Below, piece after piece: positions 1-9,395 of a stretch of DNA of 64,000 nucleotides. Every line of letters begins with the position of its first letter. Positions within the stretch are counted from its first letter, which is position 1. Below the pieces are notes generated by a model. That model was not told the origin of the DNA. It ran no database searches and worked only from the letters and a program-made list of their open reading frames with translations. Source of the stretch: Coix lacryma-jobi var. lacryma-jobi (taxonomy: Eukaryota > Streptophyta > Magnoliopsida > Poales > Poaceae); the NCBI GenBank assembly GCA_009763385.1, contig CM019823.1:88051104-88115103 (forward strand), in the 5' to 3' direction. The translations under genes were made by a program, and so were the position numbers.

Positions 1-1513
1 GTGCGTGTCGCCGTCAGGTAGAGTAGCGACCCGATCATGCTCCGGTACTCCTTATGGTCCACAGCTTCTCCATCCTTGTCCTCATCCAGGGCCGTCGTCA
101 TTGACATGGGTGTTGGAAGAAGCTTGGCCTCACCCATATCGAACCTCTTCAGCAAGTCCTTGGTGTACTTGCCCTGGTGCACAAACGTCCCTGCTCGTAA
201 TATCTGCAAAATTGGCAACCAAAGCGTGAGAAGAACCACCGAAAATGATATCATCCACGTAAATCTGGACCAAGAGAGTGTCTTTGCTTTGCTTGAGGAG
301 AAAGAGTGTTTTATCCACACATCCCATTTTAAAACCCTTAGCAAGCAAAAAGGTTTTAAGCCTATCATACCAGGCTCTAGGGGCTTGTTTCAAACCATAT
401 AAAGCTTTGTGAAGTTTGAAAACATGGTTCTGAAACTTGGGATTTTCAAAACCGGGGGGTTGTTCAACATAAACCTCTTCTTCTATGTAGCCGTTTAAGA
501 AGGCACTCTTGACATCCATTTGAAAAAGTTTGAAACCTTTGGATGCAGCAAAAGCCAAGAGTATCCTAATAGCCTCCAAACGAGCTACAGGAGCAAAAGT
601 CTCCTCATAGTCTATCCCCTCCTTCTGACTATAACCCTTGGCCACAAGTCTCACTTTGTTCCTCACAATGTGGCCATCCTCTCCTTGTTTGTTTTAGAAA
701 ACCCATTTTGTCCCAATAGGCTTACAGTCTAGAGGAGGTGGAACTAGAACCCAAACCCGATTTCGCTCAAAATTCTCTAACTCCTCATGCATGGCATTGA
801 CACAATCGGGATCCATCAAAGCGTGTCCAACATCTCGGGGTTCAAAATCAGCAACAAATGCAAAATGAGCAAAGTGAGAAATGTGCTGTGACCTGGACCG
901 AGTGACACATTCGTCGATGCTGCCGATCATCTGTTAAGGAGGGTGCTGGCGTTGGATATGTCGTGGCGCCTCTCTAGATGTGATCTCCCTGTCAACAGCA
1001 GCTGGTGCCTCCCCGGGTACAAAAGGTACCGCTCGAGGTGGTGGATCCCACGGCCCCCAGGAAGAAGAAGTATCGGGGCCGTGAGTCATCGTAGAAGCCG
1101 CTCTTTGCAGCACAGCAGGTGGAGGCGATGCTGGCTCACCCATGCCTTCAGCATCCTCGTCCTCATCATCCAAAAGAGGCTCATCAACCTCATGATCACC
1201 TGCACGCTCAAAACGAGAAGAAGGACAAACCATGGTCTCGTCGAAGGTGACATCTGATGTCTCCATGACTCAGTTAGTACCAAGGTTAAGTACACGATAT
1301 GCGCTAGTGTGAGTGTCATAACCCAAAAATACACCGTCAGAAGAACGAGACTCAAATTTGTCCAGGTTGCCTTTCTTCAATATAAAACAATGGCAACCGA
1401 AGACTCTAAAATAACTCACCCTGGGCTGTCTACCAAAATGCAACTCATAAGAAGTCTTTTTCAAGAACGCTCTCAGAAAAATGCAATTGGAAATATAGCA
1501 TGCAGTGTTCATA
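1..1513 (-). mobile_element. Sire-4, left fragment (Sirevirus-like Ty1/copia)
   Basis: This is the 3'-ward coding part of a minus-strand copia element whose other half is at 52343-58139. The two halves were separated by the Gyp-1 insertion. At 1509-1513 the sequence is TCATA and at 52343-52347 it is GCATA; I read these as the 5-bp target duplication with one later mismatch. Comparing the break with the uninterrupted relative at 13250-13270 shows the two ends were contiguous. The element runs off the left edge, so its RNase H end, 3' internal region and 3' LTR are not in the window. Confidence 0.9.
1..1513 (-). pseudogene. pol: Sire-4 pol, integrase end to reverse transcriptase (broken)
   Basis: Read on the minus strand, 1513 to about 130 gives the end of the integrase, the acidic/proline-rich linker and most of a copia-type reverse transcriptase (RVT_2), including the YVDD catalytic motif near 250-270. 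In-frame stops lie at 1270-1272 (TGA), 934-936 (TAA) and 694-696 (TAA). The first two match CGA and CAA/CAG codons in the sister copies. Near 191 about 71 bases present in Sire-1 (11869-11939) are missing, with a short TCCC repeat at both ends of the deleted stretch. This shifts the frame, so the RT tail is lost. It is clearly non-functional. It joins the protease/integrase part at 52348-53336. Confidence 0.9.
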
Positions 1514-1939
1514 TGTAACACCCTAGGTGTTAAGCAATCCCTAAACTGCATAATTTTTCATGGCATGAGCATAGCATCTCATCATTTCATGTGCATATGT
1601 TTGAATGAGTGCTTAAGTCCTTGCATAGTCTCTAGTATAACCTTGCTTTGCTTTCTATTTCTGGCATAGTGCTTTAAAACAAAGTTGTAGATCTTGTTGA
1701 AAGAAACAACTTTGCTTAAAAGCACTTTCTCAGAAAAAAGCTTTTAAAATATGATTTCTTGCATTAGAAAAATGAATTAGAAGTAAATTTCTTTTTCTAA
1801 GCAGAATTTGGACTTGAGCCTTAAAGATGATTTGTTCCTTACAAAATTCTAAGCAACTTTGCTTTTAGAACCTTTTCCTAATTCAGCTTAGTTTGGGAGT
1901 TACGGAGCATCAAAGAAATCAACCAAACTTCATTAGTTT

Positions 1940-3010
1940 AAACCCTAGTGGGCCCCGCCTGTCAGCCTCTCCCTCTTCCTCCCGCGCGCACGCCGCCCCC
2001 TCCGCCGGCAGAAACCGCCTCGCCGCCACGAGACCGCTTCTCCGGTCGGCCAAACCGCCGCTCGCCGTCGCCCGCAGTTTGTGCGATCAGCGCCACGTCG
2101 CCCCTCTGCCCGGTGCCCGCTCGCCGCGTGGCGTGCGATGCCTGCCGCCGCCGCGCCGGTCGGGGCGCCTCCCCGATGGGAACTGGCCAGGTGCAATGCA
2201 CCCAGCCCTCCGTCCCAATTGCCTCCTCTTCGTGTCGCGCACACAAGCCAAAAGACCACTCCCGTGCTCACTCTCTCGCTCGCTCCACCTCTCTCCATCT
2301 GCACAAGAGCAAAGCGCCACCGCCGCCCGCCGAACTCCGGTGAGCAATTACTCGCTCCTCAGTGCACCGCCGCCCGATTCGTCCCGCCAACATCTCTGCC
2401 CTAACCTCCTCTTCCACCAGCAAGGGTTGGTTTCCCCTCTCCTTCTCTCTAGCCGGCGGAACGTCGAGTGCCATCCTCGGGTTCTCGCCATGGCCGCCGC
2501 CATGACCGAAGCTTGGTCCGGCCGTCTCCGACCAAACCATCTCAATCCAAGCCCAGTTCTCACCTCCTCGACCTCCGTAGATGCTTAGGGTTAGATGGAG
2601 ACCCTCCTCTTGCCTTGTTTCCACTGGAACAGAGCCATATTGCCGCCGTGACCGCCGCGGACCACCGCCGTGCGTGGCGCCGGGCAATGCCGAGGCCGAC
2701 AGAGCCCGATAGAGGCCTTAGAAGGTAGCTTAGGGAGTGCTTGAGCCGGTGCTTGCGTCACCGAGCCTTGGAAAAGCTTGGTAAGGCCGTGCCATAGAGT
2801 TGCCGCGCCGCCGCTCCGCCATTGCCGCCGTCGAGCTTGCTCCGGTGATGCGCTGGTCGTGCGGCCTAACCGACCATGTCTGCCTCGCGATAGTGAGTCC
2901 AGTGGTAGAGTCGGTGTCGCCGGAGACCTCACTGCCGGCGAGCTAGGGCCGGTCAACGCCGGTGGGTATGCCCTGCCTCTGCCACGTGGGTCCATTGACC
3001 ATTGACGCGT
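1940..3010 (+). other. GC-rich, gene-like head of Gyp-1 LTR
   Basis: This is a sharp rise in GC inside an AT-rich LTR. It begins near GTGGGCCCCGCCTGTCAG, a string resembling grass gene upstream regions, followed by CT-rich and CGG-rich sequence. Several overlapping ORFs appear on both strands, but none shows a recognisable domain and the composition alone would produce them. The same block is in the 3' LTR (24700-25765). Part of it, around the GAGCTAGGGCC string, is recognisable in Gyp-3 on the minus strand near 63880. I make no protein call. It may be promoter plus untranslated first exon of the LTR transcript. Confidence 0.5.
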
Positions 3011-4087
3011 GGGGTCGCCCTGACCAGCGGGCCCCTCCTGGCAGAGAAAGAGAGAGAGAAAGGGAAGAGTCTGGGTGCAGTAGTGCTCGGGATAGCCGGG
3101 TACGCGTAGCGTTTTAGTCTGTCTGCGGGTGCCTTTTTCCGGGTGTCCGTAGCGTTTTAGGATGTGTTTTCTTTTAAATATGTTTTGCAGAATTATGTAA
3201 AGGCTTCAAAAATTCATTCAAGGCTCATTTTAAGTCCAAATCCTGTGAAACAATTTTTGTTGTGTTAAGCATGTTTAGATCTATCTGTGAAAAATGTTGA
3301 ATGCATTTTTGGTGATACTTTTATGTGCAGATTAATTTAAATTGGGAAAATGTTGTTAACTTAGAAAATGCATAATTAATTATGTATAAGTCAGAAAAAT
3401 GTGATTCTAGTTTTGTTAGGTTTGTATGGATATGTAGTTTCAGAGAAAAATATAATATAAGGTTGTTCTGTGAATTGTTTTTGCAGTAGCTTTAAAAGTG
3501 GTTAAATGCTATTTTCTTGTGAATTTTGTAGTAATTAAAATATGAGGAATATAAACCTGATAATTTTTGCTGACTGCTCTTTTGCTATGAAGTTCAGAAG
3601 AAAATTATGAAATTTGTTGTTTGACACTTTTTAATGGGATGTGTAGTTCAAAGCACCTTTTCATGGTAGAATTTGTCTTTTTATAGGGTATAGAGTTTAA
3701 GTCCAAATGGGTTAAAATTTGGACAGGGAGCTAGATTAAGTGTTGTTATCTTCCAGTAATTTCTGTAGATTTTTCTGAAGCTGCCTAGGATGGGTTGCTA
3801 TTTTAAGCATGTTTAAATAGATTTATTTCCGCAAGTAATTAGAGAATAATAAACTCATTCAGTAAACTTTGATGTGGTGACAACATAGCTTAGCAAGTTG
3901 ATTATGATAGGTTAAGTAGTTGGGTAGATGTTGAGGTCTTTTGTAAGCAGTAGGATGATGTTGACTACCTTGTCGAAGAGAATGCAGTAGATGACATGTG
4001 CTTATCTTCTGATTGTTGTTAATCTTGTGCATCCCATGTGCATTTTATGTGTATTCATCCTATTCATACACATTATGCATCATACAG

Positions 4088-4247
4088 GATCAGCGGAGGA
4101 GATCCAGACCCAGTCGGCACCGGAAGAGCCCAGCCCGGAGGAAAACCTGACAGAGGAAGCCGGAGGGACAAATGCCGACAAGCTACCAGAGTGTCGTGAC
4201 CACCGCCCGTCGGACTCTGAGAAAGGCAAGCCCCGGAGCATTCTAAC
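4088..4247 (+). CDS. LTR-encoded acidic block (candidate exon), Gyp-1 5' LTR
   Basis: The open frame follows a splice-acceptor-like CATACAG at 4081-4087. It encodes a Glu-rich stretch ending in a conserved motif, LPECRDHRPSDSEKGKPRS. The homologous block in the diverged Gyp-3 LTR (62596-62750, minus) encodes LPECRDHRPADFERGKPRS. Over the 21 codons from this Leu to the following Ile-Leu I count nine synonymous and three non-synonymous codon differences, which suggests selection on the protein. The frame is also open upstream to an ATG at 3991. In the Gyp-1 3' LTR copy the block has an in-frame TAG near 26856 and was then split by Sire-2. The function is unknown and I recognise no domain. The exon boundaries are inferred, not demonstrated. 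Confidence 0.5.
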
Positions 4248-5292
4248 TCCTACAGTTTGCAAATGCTTTACAATTAACCTGATGATGGATGTTGTATTAG
4301 GTTATAGGAATTGATTGCTACCGTTGATGCATTATTACTTATCCTTGTCCACCTTCAATTATTATCCTGATATCCCTGTTAGGTCTAGGCTCGATTTATA
4401 TGCTTAGCCCTGCTTAGAACGGTAAAAGTCGAGTGATTTCCTGTCTCCCGCATATAGGTGGATACTGATCATGTTTAGCCTGTGCTATCATGAAGATAAC
4501 CATATGGTAATTAATCTGAGACAGAGGCAGGATGTAAGAGCAGCAGGACATAGGTTTTCTGTGCTAGTAGGCTCCCGTCTGTGTCGCATAGGACCCGTTC
4601 AGAAATGTCCCTTCAGTCAAATTTAACGCGTCGATCACTTAACGGAGCAGGTGTGGGTACCTCCCGTGAAGCCGATTAAGGTTATTCGAGCTAGTGATGG
4701 AGATGTTGACGCCTAACACCCAGGGCGTCAGCTGTACCATGGGCAACTATTCTGATCAACCTGGCATGGTCCAAGGGTAGGCAGGGCCTGATCGACCTGG
4801 CATGACCGTGGGCAGCTATAGCTTGAGCGACCTAGCACTAAGATAACCCCCGGTGTAGAAGGGCCCATGGCCGTCCCGCGCGTTGTGTTCTCGAATCTCC
4901 TGACTGGTAGCTTACGACTGCCGTAGCCCGAATGTGTCGGGCGAGTGTGAGACATTTTATCCCCAACTGGTAGGAATCGATTATAATCACCATCGCTCCT
5001 GGACAGTGAGCAGTTGACTGTAGATCATCGCCCGTAGAACTTATGGAACTAAGATGGTTATGGAATCTGAAAGGCTATTGATGAAATAGTCACTCTTGAT
5101 TGATTAATTAACCAAGTGCTTATTTAGTGCAGGTGCAAACCTAGTAAGGTAGAGTTAATGATTAAAAGCAATTGCCAACACTCTAAACTAAGTTTTATTA
5201 CTAAAGCTTTCATGCAAAGGAGTATGTGTAGCCAACCGCACCTATATAGCCTACATGATCCTTGGTGTCTCATTATTTCTGGTTTATGACGG

Positions 5293-5410
5293 GTAAGTCT
5301 AGCTGAGTACCTTCTTGTACTCAGGGTTTTATTCCCTTGTTGTTGCAGATGGCCAATGCTTTTATGGCTGTTGTGAAAATTGCTTATACCCGGTGACGGG
5401 AGATGACTAG
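5293..5410 (+). CDS. LTR mini-intron plus Cys-rich terminal exon (candidate), Gyp-1 5' LTR
   Basis: A GTAAGT donor at 5293 and a TTGTTGTTGCAG acceptor ending at 5348 bracket a 56-nt intron-like piece containing a small hairpin (GAGTAC...GTACTC). The following 62 nt (5349-5410) complete codons for DGQCFYGCCENCLYP plus five residues and a TAG stop. Joining across the piece keeps a frame reading FWFMT before the exon, while reading through it meets a TAG. The same arrangement, with a 62-nt exon each time, is at 51862-51979, 58650-58767 and 59370-59486. Divergence between copies is mostly synonymous. The intron is short for a plant. The function is unknown; the C-x4-C-x2-C spacing could suit a metal site. 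Confidence 0.55.
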
Positions 5411-5775
5411 ACCAAGGGCATGGTCGCCACTTATCTCATCTGTTGCTTTTGTGGACCTGATCAACTGATGGCACTGTAATATGAACAATCCAAACTTATG
5501 TTTAAAGACTATGTTGCTTCCGCTACTACTATCAAACTATGGTTTGTAATATTGTTTCGTACTCCGATGTATTTTGAACTATGTGCAACTGTGATGTAAT
5601 CTGTGAGCATGTTCGCTGAACTAGTACGATCTTGGCTAGATGTCGTTGAATGATTTGAAATCCTTCGAGATTTCTGGACTACCGGGTTTGTACGAGCTTC
5701 AGTACTTGATGATCTTTGCGCTAAGCGGAGGTTTCAGTGCTTAATCTGGTGCAAATTGGTCAGTTCTGTTACAGC

Positions 5776-5787
5776 TGGCATCGGAGC
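5776..5787 (+). promoter_or_regulatory. Gyp-1 primer-binding site (initiator Met tRNA)
   Basis: TGGCATCGGAGC lies two bases after the 5' LTR. It resembles the plant iMet-tRNA primer site TGGTATCAGAGC with two differences. Confidence 0.85.
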
Positions 5788-6709
5788 ATAGTTCAGTGTT
5801 ACTGTTCATAGGTGTATTTTAAAACAGTATTTTGCAAAGAATAAAGTTGTATTTGCCAACTTATAGTTATATTAGGATTTGGAAAATCTTAAGAATTTAA
5901 AGCTAAGGTGTGCCAGTGATCAAGTCCTTATGTCCAATAGGATTTAGGTGGCTATCTAAGTACTAACTTTGGGGGTAATGCATCATGTTATGTTTTTGGT
6001 TAAGTGTTGTCGTCCATACGGCAAGGAATTGTATGGGTGCTATTCCCTGGAATAGTAATGTATGGATCAAATGCCTCTACGCCAAAGGTAATAAGGGAGT
6101 TGCGAGAGCATGACCAAACATACATTGGTCTAGGGGAGAGCTAGATTGGTACTGGAGCCTGTACCTGTATGCACACGAGTACAAGCGAAGGTATTTAATT
6201 GTGGGTAGATGCAAGGAATGGGTAGTGTAAGGTGAGTGAGAGCATGATCAGACAACCGCCGGTCTAGGGGTGTGCTAGTTTGGTATTGGAACATATACAT
6301 GTTACACACAGGTATATGTGGAGGTACTTAATTGTGGGAGTATTTTATTTGATGGGTGCATATATTGCTTACGTGTATACTGGGTATGCACCTAAGTCAG
6401 TATTAGATTTAATTTTCAGCAATGCATGATATCCATATTGTTGGCAGGGCTGGAATGATTTTTCTGCAGGTACGCTAACTTGCGAACGTGTAGTACGCTA
6501 GTTAACGCTATGAGTGAACGTTGTATGCCACCGTCTAGCCGTTAGAATGTTAGGCAGTGAGGACGTATGTTATGCACATGCATCATGATCATACAACTTT
6601 GCATTAATCTTACTTCCTTCCTTATTCCTTCCTTATGTTATCCGTCCCATTTCTTTAAATAAAAGTTGTTGTCAACTAATTAAAAATTGTGCGGATAAAC
6701 TTCTTTCAG
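5788..6709 (+). other. Gyp-1 untranslated leader
   Basis: This is non-coding sequence between the PBS and the first ORF. It contains an imperfect direct repeat (6103-6210 and 6237-6345; shared strings include GAGAGCATGA, GGTCTAGGGG and TTAATTGTGGG). It ends in a pyrimidine-rich run (6600-6655), a CTAATTAA branch-like site (6676-6683) and TTCTTTCAG directly before the ORF1 ATG. That looks like a 3' splice site, so ORF1 may be translated from a spliced RNA. This is inference. Confidence 0.6.
6103..6345 (+). repeat. Diverged two-copy direct repeat in Gyp-1 leader
   Basis: Two units of about 105 bases, offset by roughly 134 bases, share GAGAGCATGA.CA, GGTCTAGGGG, GCTAG.TTGGTA.TGGA, ACACA.G, GGTA.TTAATTGTGGG. 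They are clearly related but well diverged, so the duplication predates this insertion. Confidence 0.7.
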
Positions 6710-7297
6710 ATGGCCCGCACCAAGCGTACAGCCCGTAAGTCGACTGGAGGCAAGAGGCCAAATTACATGCTGGGACCCTGGACAGTTGAGGGATCCAAGG
6801 ATTTTCTGGAGAAGTTCGGCATGCCTACTCTTTTGTGGAGGGTGCTGTACCTAGTCGGATACCAGGAGGGCCAGGAGCCGCAGTATGAGTGGCATCGAGT
6901 TCAGTTTTCGGAGGATCGCTACATGTACATAGTTGAGGTGGACGTGCCTAGTCGTGATCCGCAGGATCATGTGTGGTGCCATAGGGTGTTCGCTCTTCAG
7001 GGCAAGACTCCGTGGGATGGAGCCAACCGAGTTGCTTACACTGTTCTCCAGGATATCATGGAGGACCATCCAGAGGTAGTTGCCCAAGCTACAGCCGGTA
7101 TCTTCCCCACAGCAGATCCGTATCAGTCAGTGTGGCATCAGCCAGGTGCCACCGTGTTGGAGGCCAGTTCTTCAGAGCGCGAGCACTGCGCAGGACCAGC
7201 TGGGAGTGCTATGGCTGCACTCATGGCTACCTATGGGTGTCTGTCACGTAGCTACGACCACCTGGACCACATCCTTAGTGAGGAGATAGCTGCACAT
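6710..7297 (+). CDS. Gyp-1 ORF1, 5' part: histone H3 tail-like N-terminus
   Basis: The ATG at 6710 opens a protein starting MARTKRTARKSTGGKRP. The histone H3 tail starts ARTKQTARKSTGGKAPR after Met removal, so residues K4, R8, K9, S10 and K14 are all retained, with changes only at Q5, A15 and R17. After the tail comes an apparently globular segment of about 170 residues (aromatic and charged, with WCHRVFALQGKTPWDGANR near its middle) that I do not recognise. The reading frame is cut after codon 196 by Sire-1 (TSD CACAT) and resumes at 19090. The complete protein would be about 343 residues. It has no gag zinc knuckle, and its role in the element is unknown. An in-frame codon chain extends upstream to 6689 but has no better start. 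Confidence 0.8.
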
Positions 7298-7702
7298 TGA
7301 AGGACCGAGAATGCAAAAGCAAGGCGACCAGAGGGGGGGGGGGTGAATGGGAGCCAATAAAATTTCTCTCGAAACTTTGGCCTATTGTCCCAAAATCAAC
7401 CCCGAGAAGCACGGACCCAAACTGCGATGCCCACGACCCTTGGAAGAGGGTGGATGATCCCTAGGATCACAGCGGGACACCACAAAAATTCCCTCGCCCA
7501 AGTTCATGTAGGTCAACTAGTGACAGGATGAACTTTGGGTAACCTCAACCTCCCCCGAGCAACGCGAGGGGGATTCAGGCTATTTTGCAAAGCGAGAAGC
7601 CCGATTTCAGTAGAGCACGAAGTCGGGAATCCAACACAACAAGCGGATCTCAAATCGAAAGTCGGATGAGCAAACTGCGGACGAAAACGCACAGACCAGC
7701 AC

Positions 7703-7989
7703 TGACCGGACTCTGGGGTGCGTCCGGTCAAGTACCACCGGACGTGTCTGGTCAGGCAAAATCGATTTTGGGACCTTACTGGAAACGACCGGACTCACTG
7801 AAGCTAGCGTCCGGTCATTTGAACACAGCGTCCGGTCGATCAGGAAAAACACGGTGAACAGTGCATGAGATGCGTCCGGTCATAGAAGAAGTCGTGCGTC
7901 CGGTCAATACAAAACTGAACACAGCGAAAACCTTCAACCACCGGACGCACTGCTCTAGCGTCCGGTCGTCCCGAGTCAGCGTCCGGTCA
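7703..7989 (-). repeat. CG-rich palindromic array, GACCGGACGC type (Sire-1 3' LTR)
   Basis: Irregularly spaced copies of GTCCGGTC/GACCGGAC, mostly as GCGTCCGGTC in either orientation, separated by 10-40 bases. Duplicate at 17412-17697. Sirevirus LTRs are known to carry arrays of such CCGGAC-containing palindromes. Confidence 0.85.
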
Positions 7990-8763
7990 CCCCGCAGCAG
8001 CACAGTTCGTCCACCGATTCAACTCGATCTCACCCAAAACAAATCATCTAGGGATCAAACTTGGTGAGTAGAGCCACAAAGAGGATAGTGAGCTATCTCT
8101 AAGAGATCATGGCTCGAACCTATCTCCAAATCGATGAATCAAAGGATTTCGGTGGAAAGGAGAAAAACTTGACCCGAAACAAAAATCGATCGATCTCCTA
8201 GACCATGAGGTTAGAGGTTAATTCCTTCGGTGGAAAGAAGTGCCTCACGACCTAGGACAACTTGGTTCAAACGGATTTGCAAAAGATGAACCGAGCAAAG
8301 AGATCGAACGACGAGAACAACGAGTTGAAAAAGGAATCCACGAAGAACACAACCAAAACCCGAATCAACACAACGATCTTGCAGCTGAAGCGCAACCACA
8401 CGCTACGACAGAGAGGTTACAGCCTCCCTTCCTCAAAATCAATAGTACACAGAGGTGAGTCTCTCTGTGGATTTCAGCTAGCTACACCAGGGGATGGGAG
8501 AGCAGGAAAATCCTAAGACAAGAGAGCAAAATGACTGAGATAAGGGAGGAGGGTGTCTCCCCGACTACTTATCCTAATTCTAGCCTAAGTACAATTCCTA
8601 CTCTACCCCTCTCTAATCTAATTACAGAGCGAACCAGCTAAACCCTAGGGTTATTCTGGACCAACTCGGTGGTAGGTGTATCCGATGGCCACGCCCGCAT
8701 AGCCCGAAGCGTTGCCTCGACGCAACCTCCAGATTGCCGCCACGTGCCGCCCTCGCTCTGCAC

Positions 8764-9032
8764 CCTCGGTTTTGTGGCCCAAACCGGGAAACCAGCCTTT
8801 TCCAGCCATCCCCCGGTTTTGAGGCCCAAACCGGGAAACCAGCCTCCAAGTCCATCGCCTGAGTTTTGTGGCCCAAACTCAGAAACCCGCGGTGCCCGAG
8901 TTTTGAGGCCCAAACTCGGAAACCGTCCTCAGCCCGAGTTTTGTGGCCAAACTCGGAAACCCTCAGCACCCAGGTTTTGAGGCCCAAACCTAGAAACCGT
9001 CCACCCGGTGGTTTTTCTATGGCTCAACCACC
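8764..9032 (-). repeat. Hairpin array in Sire-1 3' LTR
   Basis: Seven units of roughly 35 bases. Each is an inverted repeat around a T(G/T)(A/T)GGCC-like loop: CCCGGTTT...AAACCGGG, TGAGTTT...AAACTCA, CCGAGTTT...AAACTCGG twice, CCAGGTTT...AAACCTAG, and GGTGGTT...AACCACC. Both arms change together between units. Confidence 0.8.
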
Positions 9033-9384
9033 AAACCGGAGCTGTAGAAGGGATGCACCGCCCGTGCACCCCGTCCACCGACACGTGTCCCCAGGTCCTC
9101 GAGCCGAGCAACACCGTGCCCCGCAAGTCTCCGCTCGTCGCTGTCCCAGGCTGTCAGCCACCACAGCTGATCCTCAGGCCACCTGGTCCCTCAGTCCAAG
9201 CCACACGTCCGCCCTTCACCGCTCCCGGTCCGTCGGCACGGCACGTCTCTGCTTGACCTTCACCTCGCCTTCGATCACTGTCTCCGGGCTCAACACCTGC
9301 ACAACACAAGCCAAAGAACATGCGATCAAACCCGTTGACAATCACTCATCACACCGAGACCCGGCATACACCCATGTATCCGCA

Positions 9385-9395
9385 ATCTCCCCCTT
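9385..9395 (-). promoter_or_regulatory. Sire-1 polypurine tract
   Basis: AAGGGGGAGAT in sense, immediately before the 3' LTR. Further AAGGGGGAG copies lie at 9935-10092. Confidence 0.85.

Larger units (their letters stand above)
1514..5773 (+). repeat. Gyp-1 5' LTR
   Basis: It starts TGTAACACC at 1514 and ends GTTACA at 5773, just before the primer site. It matches 24272-26978 plus 50801-52342 throughout. Its layout is unusual. An AT-rich head (1514-1940) is followed by a GC-rich segment (about 1940-3010), then an AT-rich intron-like stretch (about 3170-4085). After that come an acidic-coding block (4088-4247), a conserved non-coding block near 4525-4590, and a GTAAGT...TTGCAG cassette leading into a Cys-rich coding block (5293-5410). 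At 4.26 kb it is long for a plant LTR. Confidence 0.93.
7298..9384 (-). repeat. Sire-1 3' LTR
   Basis: In sense it runs TGCGGATACATGGG...CGGTCCTTCA (2087 bp). It is a near match to 17010-19084; scanning the first roughly 800 bases by eye shows about a dozen substitutions and a longer G run (near 7332). It contains the CG-palindrome array 7703-7989 and the hairpin array 8764-9032. Confidence 0.95.

Noticed and set aside
4..230. Plus-strand ORFs at the left edge
   Set aside because: Antisense to the Sire-4 reverse transcriptase.
1893..3005. Long overlapping ORFs in the GC-rich LTR segment on both strands (also 24650-25761)
   Set aside because: High GC removes stop codons by chance; no domain, and several frames are equally open. 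Treated as composition, not genes.
5293..5348. Reading the Cys-rich LTR block through without splicing
   Set aside because: The upstream frame meets a TAG in the intron-like piece and Gyp-3 has a one-base indel there, so an unspliced frame is not conserved; the spliced model fits better, though the 56-nt intron is short.
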